Below are positions 47,371 to 58,009 of a DNA stretch of 64,000 nucleotides, in pieces. Positions within the stretch are counted from its first letter, which is position 1, and the number at the start of each line of letters is the position of its first letter. This stretch comes from Aldrovandia affinis (taxonomy: Eukaryota > Chordata > Actinopteri > Notacanthiformes > Halosauridae), in contig JAINUG010000089.1 in assembly GCA_029706075.1 (NCBI GenBank), forward strand, positions 806,001-870,000, in the 5' to 3' direction. The translations under genes and the position numbers were made by a program. The notes below the pieces were generated by a model that worked only from the letters and a program-made list of their open reading frames with translations, had not been told where the DNA came from and made no database searches.

Positions 47371-47557
47371 ACAGCAAAAAGAACAAGACCAGCTTAAAGC
47401 ACAATCACTGGGCTCACCAGGAACAATTTCAGTGTATTAGTAGGATTAAACCTCTCATGAGAGAGTGCTTCCGTGCATTCAGGCTTAAATCCTTACATGT
47501 TTTACAATGATGAAAACAACATTTTGTTTTCACAGACATTAAAATAGGCTCGTTTGG

Positions 47558-47750
47558 GCCTCCTGGGTGGTGTAGCGGTGGTGGTGGTGGTGCTCACTGC
47601 GACCGGGGTTCGATCCCACCAGGTCACGCCAGTTTCGGCTCTGGCCGGGAGTGCCACTAGGGGGCCACAATTGGTTGTCCACCCCAGGGAGGGGGGAGGA
47701 AAGCCGATACGAGCTCGCTGCATATAGGAGTTGCCCTGTGCCCTAACAAT
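47558..47750 (+). mobile_element. tRNA-derived SINE, 3' truncated
   Basis: The head, cctcctgggtggtgtagcgg, has an A-box-like segment and a B box (ggggttcgatccc). The body carries the ggccgggagtgccactaggg and gttgtccaccccaggg blocks. It belongs with the copies at 20690 and 32770. A (ggt)n expansion at 47578-47592 lies inside the head. Confidence 0.8.
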
Positions 47751-47890
47751 TTGCTACTGTTAATGTCAGCTACAGCTAGACTTATTTTTAATAAAGGGAG
47801 CACATACAAATTCACTTACACTGGAATAAACACATTTAATGTGTAGTTTTATGGTACATCCTTGACGTTTTAATGGTTGAATCTTGAACT

Positions 47891-48125
47891 AGGCTGGCAG
47901 TGTAGTGTAATGGTTAGGGAGCTGGGCTTGTAACTCAGAGGTTGCAGGTTCAATTCCCAGGTGAGGCATTGCTGTTGTACCCTTGAGCAAGGTACTTAAC
48001 CTGAATTGCTTCAGTAAAATATTCAGCTGTATAAATGGATTGTATGTAAAAGAAATGTAAACTGTGTAAGTCGCTCTGGATAAGAGCGTCTGCTAAATTC
48101 CTAAACTGTAAATGTAATGTAAATG
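47891..48125 (+). mobile_element. tRNA-derived SINE with L2-type tail
   Basis: The head, ggctggcagtgtagtgtaat, and the B box caggttcaattcc are followed by the body block gtacccttgagcaaggtac and then the LINE-derived tail gtcgctctggataagagcg with tctgctaaat, ending in a (taatg)-like repeat. It appears full length. An inverted relative is at 58735. Confidence 0.82.
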
Positions 48126-48419
48126 AACTATAATTAGCTAAGAAGGTTTGACAGGTTGTCAGATTACTGTTTGATACTGATGGGTTAATTTGATCTTGAC
48201 GCCTTTGAGTAGTGTTTTTATGTGACAATGAGCTTGTCATTTTAATATTAGGGACTTTAGTCAGGTTCATCTGTATATATTTCAAAAGCACATACTGTAT
48301 GTTGATGTAAAAATATAATTTTAATTTGGGTGGATATACATACAAAAATAATGTTTGGGAATTGAACATTTTAAATGAAAAAATAATTATATATATACTG
48401 TATATATATATATTTTAAA

Positions 48420-49978
48420 CATTAAAGGAGCATTCTGACCAAAATCCATATTTTCACGATGCAGTACTTACTATAGGTTGTCGATCCAACCACATTGCAT
48501 TGTTGATGCTGTTGTTGAACTACCCGTGCCCATACCGAGGCGTGAGCTTACAAATGCCAAATATAATGGGAGTCAATTGTCAATTAATTAACTTCAAACT
48601 ACATACCAAAATCATCCAGGCCATCTTTTCTGGCCAGGCATTGGCATTATGAGAGTTGGTAGGTCTTTATTTGTTTTTATACAATGTTTCCCAAAGTGGA
48701 AATTTTTTTTGACTGAGAGGCCTCGTTACAGTTGTCAGCAGAGCAGCGTGCAACTGCTTGGTGAAGTTCAGTGTTAGCTGCAAGCAAGGAGACAAACACA
48801 AACTTTTTAATAGTGAGAGAATGTTAGCTAAATGGCATATTTTTCACCTACAGTTCAGCACCAGCCCAGGAAGAAAACTTTTGTATATCACTTACAGACT
48901 TTTAAAAATGCCCTGAATTGTTAAATCAACATGAATTGTGAATCAAATAAAAATAGGGGTCATAGTTAGAGTTAGATAGCAACCTATATGTGTTCATGTG
49001 ATTATATAACTTGGCTAACTTAGCCATTATATTTAACAAGCTATGTTGCTAAAGTTAGCTTTTGTATCATTCCGTTTTCATAGCTAACTAGCTAGCAATA
49101 AGATTACAGGACAGGCTACATACTGTCCGGCTGCTTTAGATTAGCCTTTTACAGTTTATTTTAGGAATGGTGTAAAGGTTATTTAGCACTCCAGCCAGAT
49201 CCCACTTGATGCAGCACAAACATTTATCCTCAGTTGGCATCGGGAGACAGTGTACTCATCTGCACCGACAACTGTCCAATATTCTGCTTTGGTCCCGACT
49301 GCAGAACCCGTCCTCTCACGTTCCAAAGCTAGGACGAGCAATGTAGATGGCTATATCAACATAATTTATTCAGAAAGAATTGCTTGATAAATCTGCTGGG
49401 TAACTGTAAGGTAAGTGGGTAACTTGCCAACTGTCTATCATCCAAATGCGGGACAGAAGGCGGGGCACTGGGGGCAAAGTGGGTATGGTGTTGTATGGAT
49501 GTAAACATACTGTATACTGTATATTGTAATGTGGACAAGGAACGTCCCGTACGGTACGAGCCAATTTTGGCCCAAAAACCGGACGTCCCGGCTAATACAG
49601 GACAGTTGGCAACCCTAGTAACTTGTCTAACTAACTAATAGCTACTGTGTAGCTAAAATCCTTTTCTACTTGCTTTGCTTGTGTCAGGCCACTTGTGTGG
49701 ACTGATACTGTGGAATAGAAAGCAGTCATGAGGGAAAAATACATTGGTAGGAGAAATGGATTGCTGGATCATTGGTCTCATTGGGGGAGAGCTAAAATAG
49801 TTGTATTCCAGTCAGCGATTCAAAAACGTATAGTTTACAATGGATATACATGGCCAAATGACACTAACTACAGTTAGTCTGGGGTAATTTTAATGTGTAG
49901 TTTGAACACGTGTATTAATTGACAATTGACTTGCATTTTATTTGGCATTTGGTAGCTTAAGGCTCATACAGGAACAAT
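48420..49978. mobile_element. DNA transposon with long inverted terminal regions
   Basis: About 48540-48600 and 49867-49960 are inverted copies sharing agtcaattgtcaattaat and ttcaaactaca. The left end begins near attaaaggagcattctgacc; the right end is cut by an L2/SINE tail at 49979. No transposase frame was seen. The start resembles TTAA-targeting families, but the assignment is open. A smaller element is nested at 49415-49617. Confidence 0.5.
49415..49617. mobile_element. Nested small DNA element with inverted ends
   Basis: The ends aacttgccaactgtc and acaggacagttggcaaccct are inverted repeats typical of a common fish MITE (agggttgccaactgtcctg). The inside is non-coding. The element lies within the larger one at 48420-49978. 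Confidence 0.55.
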
Positions 49979-50040
49979 TCATTTACATTTTAGACACTTA
50001 GCAGACGCTCTTATCCAGAGCGAGTTAATGAGGACAGTAA
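49979..50040 (-). mobile_element. L2/SINE tail fragment
   Basis: The + strand reads cagacgctcttatccagagc, the reverse of the shared LINE/SINE tail. The rest of the element is not recognisable. The (taatg)n run at 50355-50385 may be the tail of another such copy. Confidence 0.6.
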
Positions 50041-50383
50041 GGATGGGCACAGACATGAGCGCAACAGTATCAACACGGCACGTGGATGTATCATTAAGAC
50101 CTATACTAAGTAGTAGTACATCATGAAATTATGGATTTCTATGGATCTGCCAAAAACACCATGGAACCAAGAAGACCCACTTGTCCCAATTAGCCATGAT
50201 TTAGTGCTGCAAATAATTACTTTCTTCGACAAACAAATCATATGTAATGATCTGCCCCAAGAAATACACAGCAGTGTAATTTCATATAAATGTCCAATTA
50301 TCATATACATTTTAATTATGTAGTGCCTCTATCGTTGATGTATTTCTGTCTGCCAAATGCCTGTAATGTAATGTAATGTAATG

Positions 50384-50465
50384 TATTTAGTGTTACACCT
50401 CCCTCTGGTGGTTATTTTGTAGTAGTACACCATTGTTTTTATTCCCTCTGGTATCACAGTGTGCA
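50384..50465. repeat. Segment homologous to PEPD intron 16357-16430
   Basis: It shares ttagtgttacacctccctct (one base different) and the following gtagtacaccattgtttttattccct-like stretch with 16357-16430. It is the second match between this intergenic block and the PEPD gene, in the same order and orientation as the exon relic at 47239. Confidence 0.5.
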
Positions 50466-50538
50466 GAAAGATGCAAATAATAAACTAAATAATCTGTTGT
50501 GAGACTGCTGTGACTTATCTTAACAAAAAAGGGTGCAA

Positions 50539-50541
<3 letters not shown>

Positions 50542-50572
<31 letters not shown>
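50542..50572. repeat. (GT)n microsatellite
   Basis: About 15 GT units directly abut, and seem to replace, the outermost bases of the left inverted repeat of the Tc1-like element that follows. Confidence 0.92.
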
Positions 50573-50577
<5 letters not shown>

Positions 50578-51764
50578 GGCACCCTTGCATTTATGTAGAT
50601 AATGTAGCCACAATATCTTTTGAAATAATTGGAAATTCAATCAACTTTTGACCATCACAATATTTTAATTTGATTTTCATGATTATGTAACGGAGTTGGT
50701 TCTGCCTGCAGTGAGCTTCTAACAGAGGGTCTCAACGCGACAAGAGAGCAATTTAGAAAGACTCAAGTCTCTAACTCGGGGAACTAATCACACTCTTATC
50801 CACATCACTTTCTGTAGCGGACGCTGCATGTCCACGGAGCATGAGCACCACCGCTATAATTATAGAACAAAAAGTTTAAACTTAAATTTCGATTTTTTTT
50901 ATTGAAGAAAGAGAAAGAATGGCCTTGACAATATTATTGGCACCCTTCTCTAATACGACTTTGGCAATGATGACTACTTCTAAACGTTTCTGGTAATCAT
51001 CAGAAAGCTTCCTGTACCTTTCTGCTGGCAGTTTGGCCCACTCTTCAATTGCAACTTACTCCAGTTCTTCAATGTTTGAAGGATTCCTTTGATCAACTGC
51101 AGATTTCAGGTCTCGCCATACGTTATCAATGGGATTGAGATCAGGACCCATCACTGGCCACTCCAGAACAGTCCAAAATCTTGAACTGTTCCTGAGTGCT
51201 TTTGGATGTATGTTTTGGGTCATTGACCTGCTGGAGGACCCATGACCTTTGATTGACACCCAATTTTCTGACACTGGGCAGTACATTTTGCTCCAAAATC
51301 CCTTGGCAATCCTCTGATTTCATAACGCCCTTAATACTTTCAAGTTAATAGTTTTTCTGACATCCTCAGACAGCTCTTCCCTCCTCACAATTGTCACAGA
51401 GGAACAGGGTAGCAAAACACACAGTTTTCTTACTTTAAAATGTATCATTGGTTCATTTATACCATGTGGGCACCTGCAACCTGTCACAGGTGAGTTGAAT
51501 TACACTGCAAACGAGAATCTATTTCCTCCAACAATTGAAAATTGTTTTAAATTGTTCTAAAGGGTGCCAGTAATTGTGTCATGGCCACTTTTCAATTTTG
51601 AAGCCATAAAATATATATTTTTATTGTTTGGTGCTGTTGTAAATCAAACAGATGAGCGTGTGAACTGTGAAGACCAAAAGTTGTTTCAATTTCCAATTAT
51701 TTCAGAAGATATTGTACATCGTATCTTAGGTATCAAGGGTGGCAATAACGTTGACCAGAACTGT
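50573..51764 (-). mobile_element. Tc1-like transposon, near full length
   Basis: Inverted terminal regions of about 90 bp are visible: left 50573-50660 (attggcacccttgcattt, gaaataattggaaattcaat) and right 51675-51764 (ttccaattatttcagaagat, gggtggcaataacgtt). The - strand frame 51323-51056 keeps the transposase signatures VNDPKHTSKS-type (in a neighbouring frame) and GPDLNPIDNVWRDLKSAV, the D...NPI block before the last catalytic residue. Frames are broken. A foreign-looking GC stretch, about 50690-50850, lies just inside the left end. Confidence 0.8.
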
Positions 51765-53370
51765 ATATATATATTGCTTCGATGGGATACCGTATCATAA
51801 AACATCATTCTCAAGTTTAAAGCTTTCCACCACATCATATCTCTTTTTAACATAAACTGTAATACACCTTTTAGTTCTTCATTTCATTTTATTCATAATT
51901 TTATTTCAAAAACAGATTGTTAAAATGCAAATGCACACAGTAATGCTATCCCTGAGAACTACTATTTTTTAAATTGCAAACTGCACACACGATTTGTTAG
52001 TAAATGTTTAACCACAGAAATGTACTTTCTCTTATAATAATGTGATTGTAGTTCTGCATATTATTATAATAGGGATATTTGTGCAAATTATATTATTTGT
52101 ATATTGGGTTGATTGGAACCAGTTAATTCATATCTATTACAGAAATGGTATTATCTGAAGGGATATTTCAAACTTTTTGTGCATTGTTTTTTTTATGGTG
52201 GGTTATTTATTTATTAAAACCTTATCGCTGCAATTAATAACGTGACTAGTTGATTATACAAGAACAGTCCTGTGTGCCATTTTCCATTATTGTTAAATAA
52301 ATAAATGTATTCATTTCAATTTCACAAATTTGTGAAATATAGGGACTGTGTATAGACAAAACACCCCCAGGAATTAAACAAAGAAGTAATATTTTTTATG
52401 ATTTAAAAGGAGTAGTAATACTGCATTATGTCCACTAGATGGGGCATAATAACCCATAAACTACGTTTTAGCAGCAATATACTGTTCTTGCTGTATGTGC
52501 CCTCAAATAAAATGCAGCAATATACAACAAACTTACAAAACCTTACAACAACTACTTTTAGATCTCCAACCTTTAATGCTTATTTTCAGGTATTTCAGGT
52601 AAAAAAGTTTCCATTTCTCAAATGACGTAACAGCAACATACTTGGTTAGACTTTTTTATGTTTCAATACATATTATAGAGGATTATTATGGCCTTTGTTA
52701 TAAGATAACATACTAACACCCAACACTGTGTGAAAATAATCACAAATCTGATGAGGCTGCTTCGTGTGAAAAACTAGTTTCATAACTAACTTGTTATGTA
52801 AAGCATGTAGGTAAGTCGACCAAAATAGTTACCACTGGTCCCAGTTAGCAAACCCCCATGCGAGTTTGAGCTAAGCGCACCTATGATCTGCTTGTCAAAA
52901 AAAGGACAAAAAGTCAGATATCATTCACACAATGTTTTGATTTAGTTGATTGATGATGTCACTCATTAAATAATTTGATGTTTGCCACCATGTGCTTTCC
53001 GTTTCTTTCGTACATAAAAGTAATTCTAGCAATGAATAATAGTTTTAGTACGTGGAAGGGTAAAATAATCACTTTTTTCATCAGTGTGAGACATGAAACA
53101 GTTGTGTAAATAATTTCAAATCACGCACAAAGACAGTTGGCAAGGCAGCACACGTTCCAATCTGCAAAGTGACTCTTGCTCATGAGAAGATTAAAATGAC
53201 AGCAACCCAAGTCTGAGTTCAGAGTTAGGAAAGGATATTTTACCTTAGACCACCAAGTGTTCGATTACATATGTCTCGAGTTAGCAGCTATGTCATGACC
53301 TTTTCTCTATTCCACTTGAAACTTTAAAGATTTTTTTTCATTCTTTCTCTGACTTGAAATTGCCAGCAAC
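51765..53370. other. Intergenic sequence, nothing recognised
   Basis: Very AT-rich. No gene, RNA gene or clear repeat was seen. Confidence 0.5.
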
Positions 53371-53555
53371 TCTGTGCACATTGTCACAGTGTATCTGTGC
53401 ACATTGTCACAGTGCCTCTGTGCACGTTGTCACAGTGTCTCTGTGTACACTGTCACAGTGTCTCCGTGCACATTGTCACAGTGTCTCCGTGCACATTGTC
53501 ATAGTGTCTCTGTGTACATTCTCATAGTGTCTCTGTGCACATTGTCACCGTGCAA
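53371..53555. repeat. 23-bp minisatellite, eight units
   Basis: The unit tctgtgcacattgtcacagt plus gtc recurs eight times with scattered changes. The open frame across it is a repeat artefact. It lies about 420 nt beyond the likely 3' end of thsd4. Confidence 0.9.
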
Positions 53556-53977
53556 ACTTTACCCTTCCCCTGGGCCCATAGTATCCTCAGCCCAACAGAA
53601 ACACCCAACAAAGGAATATCTTTATAGGGATATTCTCCAAAATCGACACCCATCTTCGCTGTACATACAGGGACAAATCAAAGCAGGTACAGTATGCTAA
53701 AGAGGTGAGAAAAATCCCTCCGTGAGTTTTTTATATTACTGCAAACAATCCATACAAATTCAGAACTAAATCAAAGCGGTCGAGTTCAAAGCACAATTTC
53801 CTAAACTTTCGATATTTAGGTTTCACTAACTGGCCGGACAGACACACAGTTATCTGCAACGTCTTTGGAAAGCCTAAGCACCGTGTAACTACTAGTGAAA
53901 TTTGAACACGTAATAGGTTAGAAAAACTGTGAAAATACTCAATTTCATTAACACGTGGTAAAACAAGGTAAACCACA

Positions 53978-54705
53978 TTTAATATATAATTTGTCATCTC
54001 GTCATAAATACTTGTATTTTATAAAGTGGTGCGGCATACAAAAAGTATACATCTATGTACATTATGCATGTAAAAAAAGAAAAGCATACAGTTCTTCGGT
54101 CAGAACCTTACACATTCTTCCCAGCGAAACTGTGGAAAAAATGCTCCACGTTGTCCGTGACTCCCAAACTTTCCGAGAACTGAATGTAAAAAGCACCATT
54201 GTGGGATTAAGTCCTTTCACAGCTGATATTGAATTCAGGAAGGTGATGGCCACAGCCTGGCCCTACTTCAACACAGAGGCCGTGGATGAAGCTAGCCTCT
54301 TGAATCTCCAATCAAAATCCGGAATGAGTTCGGGAGTCCCCAGGGTGGCTCCCTCTTGTCCAATCAGAGAGCTCCGTCCACACCCAGGGCTACGCTCGGC
54401 GCCCTTAGCAGAAGAGTGTGCTGCGGTCACATCTACACTAGTCCTTCCCTCAGCCCTTTCCAGAACACCCTGGCTTATCAGTGGCCGACTCCTCTCGAGC
54501 CAAGAGGGTCGATTTTGCATTTGCTTTACATTCGTCTGAGCACCGTTGCGTATTGGCAGTGTCCATGCACAGTCAGTGCCTTCCCCCCACGCCGCAGCTT
54601 CTCGGGTCGGTGTGGACAGCCCAGGGGCCGTGGGTGCGCGGGGGGGAAGGGGGGCGGGTCTGGAGACTGTGTAGCACCCCCTGGTGGAGGGCCGAGGAGA
54701 CAGCG
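53978..54705 (-). terminator. thsd4: thsd4 3' UTR and candidate poly(A) signal
   Basis: Following the stop codon at 54706 on the - strand, the first common hexamer found is ATTAAA at 53983-53978 (tttaat on +). The UTR would be about 0.7 kb. Its first part (54560-54705) is GC-rich, and the frames there carry no recognisable domain. The end is inferred. Confidence 0.4.
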
Positions 54706-54848
54706 TTATCGGTGGCCGCGGAACCCTGTGTGCTTCTGGGCCATGCGCAAGCAGGACGCACAGCACGCTGCCTTGTAGTAATTATACACACACAGGCGAG
54801 CCTGGACCACCACGTTGCAGTTGAAATACTTGTCTCGACAGTTCTCAT
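54706..54848 (-). CDS. thsd4: thsd4 last coding exon, PLAC domain
   Basis: THSD4 (ADAMTSL6) is a secreted, protease-less ADAMTS-like protein that binds fibrillin-1 and promotes microfibril assembly in the extracellular matrix. This exon encodes DENCRDKYFNCNVVVQARLC, VYNYYKAACCASC and a short tail ending TGFRGHR, then TAA. It is the six-cysteine PLAC domain that closes the protein, nearly identical to the human THSD4 end (ADAMTSL4 has a different tail). The acceptor is cttcgcag. The first two bases complete the Asp codon begun by the previous exon. Confidence 0.95.
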
Positions 54849-55207
54849 CTGCGAAGAAAAAAGGTGTCAAATACCCCACGTTAAATCCAAGCTTCGTAGG
54901 ACGGGGAAAACCATCTCTGGCCCGCAGCCACGGACTACAGATAACAACGAGACCCTGACACGATTGCTGATTGCATGCGTGTGTGTGTGCAGACCTACAT
55001 GTGGTACCGGTGTGGCCAACTCGAGAATGGCCACACAAGAGACCAGTGACAGAGATAGGCCCTGACGTGAACGCATCACCGTCGTCACGGAAACGACGAG
55101 GTATTCCCGACACGCCGCTTCTGTGTCACAGTGAGCCGCAGTGCGGACAGTCAGTGCAGACTCACAGCTGCCGGGTGCTGTCGGCGCGCTGCGGCGCGGT
55201 CGCTCAC

Positions 55208-55352
55208 CTATCTGCGGCAGGCAGGGCTCCGGGCTGCAGGCCTGGCGATCCTCCGGCCGCAGCTGCGCCTCGCAGGCCTCGCTGGACAGCATGTCGTCTG
55301 AGAGACAGCGCAGCTCTCGCACCCGGAACCCGCCCTCGCACGTCTTTGAGCA
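55208..55352 (-). CDS. thsd4: thsd4 exon, last thrombospondin type-1 repeat
   Basis: Encodes CSKTCEGGFRVRELRCLSDD, then ACEAQLRPEDRQACSPEPC and LPQI. Three disulphide pairs are expected from the CSxTC...C...C...PC pattern of a type-1 repeat; the WSP that opens the repeat is in the previous exon. It starts on a codon boundary (acceptor cccggcag) and ends in phase 1 (donor ATAG|gtgagc). Confidence 0.95.
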
Positions 55353-55556
55353 CTGCCGGGGGGGAGCACACAAGCCAAGCCCTTCAGCAACGTCGTTCCA
55401 GGAGCATTCCAGAATGCACAATCATTCCAAAAGGACATAAAAACTAAACGGCAAGATTAGCTCAGATAGTGAGTGTCCTCATGGTATATCGTTGGTAACC
55501 AGTGCCACACTGCAGAACACTTGGGGAAAGCCATCATATATACATATACGTGTGTG

Positions 55557-55577
55557 TATATATATATATATATATAT
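55557..55577. repeat. (TA)n microsatellite
   Basis: A run of TA immediately before the SINE at 55580, perhaps the target at which it inserted. Confidence 0.85.
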
Positions 55578-55579
55578 GT

Positions 55580-55722
55580 GGTTCTCTGTGGCTCAGTTGG
55601 TAGAGCACAGCGTTGGCAAAGCTTAGGTTGTGGGTTCAATCCCCACTGGGGCCACATACACTGAAAATGTATACATTCACTACTGTAAGTCGCTTTGGAT
55701 AAAAGTGTCTGCTAAATGGCGT
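55580..55722 (+). mobile_element. Short tRNA-derived SINE with L2-type tail
   Basis: The head is ggttctctgtggctcagttg, and tagagcacagcg with B box gggttcaatcccc follows, a near tRNA-like 75-nt unit. The tail directly after it contains gtcgctttggataaaagtg and tctgctaaatggcg. It could be mistaken for a tRNA gene, but the attached LINE-type tail makes it a SINE. Confidence 0.78.
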
Positions 55723-56045
55723 ATATTATATACTGTATATGGTATACTGTATATGGTGAAGCACTCACTACCTGAAGCATCAGAAACATCACAACTGAGG
55801 CCACACCCACTACCAGTGTCAATCACAAATGTCACAAACCTAAGACCACACCCACTAGTCAAACATACATATCTTGTACAGCAGTTGCAACTAGGGATCT
55901 CAGAAATCACAACTATATTAGTGAACAGAAAGCAGAAATAAATGAATATACTGCATGTTAATTGTGAAGGGAACCGTGTGAGCCGCTGGTATAAGGACAG
56001 GTGCGTGCGAGAGTGGAGCGTGGCCGGTCGCTCCAGGGTACTCAC

Positions 56046-56225
56046 GGGGCTCCAGTCTGTGTGGTACCACTTGGCACCGCAGGCCTTGAGCAGGCAGCTC
56101 TGCTGATTGAGGGGGCGGTCCAGGGAGGAGCACTCGTATGGCGGCAGCACCGTGAAGCCCTCGTCCGACTTCATCAAACACACCACCTCCCTCTGCTGGC
56201 TGCCTGTGCCACACTCTGCAGAGCA
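56046..56225 (-). CDS. thsd4: thsd4 exon, thrombospondin type-1 repeat
   Basis: Encodes CSAECGTGSQQREVVCLM, FTVLPPYECSSLDRP, QQSCLLKACGAKWYHT and DWSP. It is a complete 180-nt unit in phase 0 at both ends (acceptor tgtcccag, donor CCC|gtgagt), the exon design expected for the tandem type-1 repeats of this family. WYHTDWSP is the start of the next repeat. Confidence 0.95.
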
Positions 56226-56260
56226 CTGGGACAATCGCAACATTTTCTTAACATATATAT

Positions 56261-56820
56261 ACAGGTAACTGCCAAAATAAAGGAAACACTTGAGCAAATG
56301 AAGGGTTCTGGTGGCTCTGTTATGGTGTGAGGGGCATTTTCCTGCCATAGATTAGGTCCACTCAACCCCGTAGAGGGCAAGATAAATGCCAATAAATACA
56401 AAGCCATTCTGAGTCATTCATCCTATGGTGAAGCATTTCTATTCTGATGGGAGTGGTTTCTTCCAGGATGATGCCCCCATCCACAGGGCAATAGTGGTTA
56501 CTGAATGGTTTGATGAGCATGGAAATGATGTAAACCATATGCCAGGGCCATCTCAGTCACCAGATCTCAACCCAGGGGAACATTTATGGGAGATTCTGGA
56601 GTGATGTCTGAGACAGCGTTTTCCACCAAACAAACAAAATCAACAAAACACCAAATGATGGAATTTCTTGTGGAAGAATGGTGTTGCATCACTCCAATAG
56701 AGTTCCAGACACCAGAATCTATGCCAAGGCGCACTGAAGCATTGAAGCTATTCTGGCAGCTCGTGGTGGCCCAATCCCCTATTAAGACAGTTTATGTTGG
56801 TGCTTCCTTTAGTTACCTGT
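56261..56820 (+). mobile_element. Internally shortened Tc1-like element in a thsd4 intron
   Basis: The inverted ends acaggtaactgccaaaataa and aagc-acc side ending agttacctgt are flanked by TA-rich sequence (ATATAT/ATATAC). The length of 560 bp is about half that of a full Tc1. Blocks such as ggtttgatgagcatggaaat and ccagatctcaaccca (transposase PDLNP) show that it derives from a coding element. It is the same family as 25655-26210. Frames are broken. Confidence 0.85.
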
Positions 56821-56869
56821 ATATACGTATTAAATCCAAAGACTACATTTTATTTATTTTTCTGTTTTT

Positions 56870-56960
56870 GCTATTTATTCCCCATTTTTCTCCCAATTTT
56901 TAGTAGCCAATTATACCCTCTTTTTCATGTCAATTATCGTATGAGAGCCCCTCGTATGAG
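56870..56960 (-). mobile_element. SINE tail fragment
   Basis: ttattccccatttttctccc followed by tagccaattataccctc is the reverse of the 3' tail of the SINE family at 4861. Only the tail remains. Confidence 0.6.
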
Positions 56961-57012
56961 AGCTCGTTGCCGTTACCACTTGAAAATACACAAATTTTAA
57001 GAATGAATAAAC

Positions 57013-57100
57013 ACACCCACTAGAGTTGACCACACCCTCTACCTGAGAACACACCCACTAGAGTTGACCACACCCTCTACCTGAGAACACACCCACTACT
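57013..57100. repeat. 38-bp tandem repeat, just over two units
   Basis: acacccactagagttgacca followed by caccctctacctgagaac is repeated exactly twice and then partly. It is a recent local duplication. Confidence 0.9.
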
Positions 57101-57326
57101 AGAGTCTCTGTGACATCTACTGCTTTAAGGTATATCATAAAAATATGTATTTTCAGTTCGCAAGGCTTCAGTTTCCTTGGCCCCTTGATGCTGTGTACTG
57201 GAGTTGGTCTAACCTTGTGTCCCACGGGTCAGTTGAATATCATATAATGAAGAATGAAGGAGGGAAACTGTTCAAAGTGAGATAGTTGCAAATGGAGGAC
57301 AGAGGCAGTAAGCATGCACCACTCAC

Positions 57327-57500
57327 CTGGCTCCACTGGCCTGTGAACCACTCTATCCGCGAGTCACAGGGGCCGTCGTTGCACACCTGGGACTCCGCCG
57401 GCCGCTCGGCCCCACAGCCCTCCAGAGGCAGGCTGCTGACGTGATTGGTCAGACACAACACACTCCGCGTTCGCACTCCCAATCCACACTCAGCCGAGCA
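57327..57500 (-). CDS. thsd4: thsd4 exon, thrombospondin type-1 repeat
   Basis: Encodes CSAECGLGVRTRSVLCLTNH, VSSLPLEGCGAERPAES and VCNDGPCDSRIEWF with TGQWSQ. The human THSD4 match is very close (TNHVSSLPLEGCG). It is 174 nt and phase 0 at both ends (donor CAG|gtgagt). Its acceptor tctgcag is directly preceded on the - strand by a very long (TG)n array. Confidence 0.96.
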
Positions 57501-57510
57501 CTGCAGACAC

Positions 57511-57536
57511 ACACACATACACACATGCACATACAT

Positions 57537-57616
<80 letters not shown>

Positions 57617-57692
57617 ATGCACATACATGTATACACACATACACACATGCACAAGCACATACATGTACACACACACACACACACACACACAT
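57511..57692. repeat. Long (CA)n microsatellite abutting a thsd4 splice acceptor
   Basis: Perfect (AC)n covers about 57537-57608, with interrupted CA stretches on both sides. Transcribed as (UG)n it ends about 10 nt before the exon at 57500. The open frames reported over it are artefacts. Confidence 0.95.
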
Positions 57693-58009
57693 ACAGACAT
57701 GAGGGTCATGTGACTGTACTTTAACACCAAACTGCTGGAATACTTATACATTAATAAAACAGTATGCTATGGAGAATATCCTGTACAGTGCAGCATGTAA
57801 ATAAGCTTGTCTTTGTATTATGTAGAAGAATCAAATAAAAGCACTTTGAAGATTATTTTGGAGTGCATCCAATTTTTTCCTAATGCTTTTGTGCTAACAC
57901 CCAAATAATAAAATATCTAAAATGTTTGTATTGGTTTTGAGTAAAACTACCTTACAGGAGTTGAGAAGACAGTAGTGAGGGTGTTGTCAGTGACTTAGCA
58001 GCAGCGTAC
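57693..58009 (-). other. thsd4: thsd4 intron, nothing recognised
   Basis: Short AT-rich intron sequence between two type-1 repeat exons, with no additional feature. Confidence 0.6.

Noticed and set aside
53955-54539. 194-codon + strand frame opposite the thsd4 3' UTR
   Set aside because: No domain is recognised, composition changes along its length, and it overlaps the antisense side of a GC-rich 3' UTR.
54867-55421. Single 184-codon - strand protein covering the last type-1 repeat
   Set aside because: Only 55208-55352 is exon; the rest is read-through of introns, as shown by donor and acceptor sites and by the human THSD4 match.
55580-55655. Possible tRNA gene
   Set aside because: A and B boxes are present, but the unit is followed directly by the L2-type SINE tail and lacks a proper acceptor-stem pairing, so it is a SINE.
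57441-57751. Long cysteine/valine- or histidine/threonine-rich open frames on both strands
   Set aside because: They are translations of a (CA)n microsatellite.
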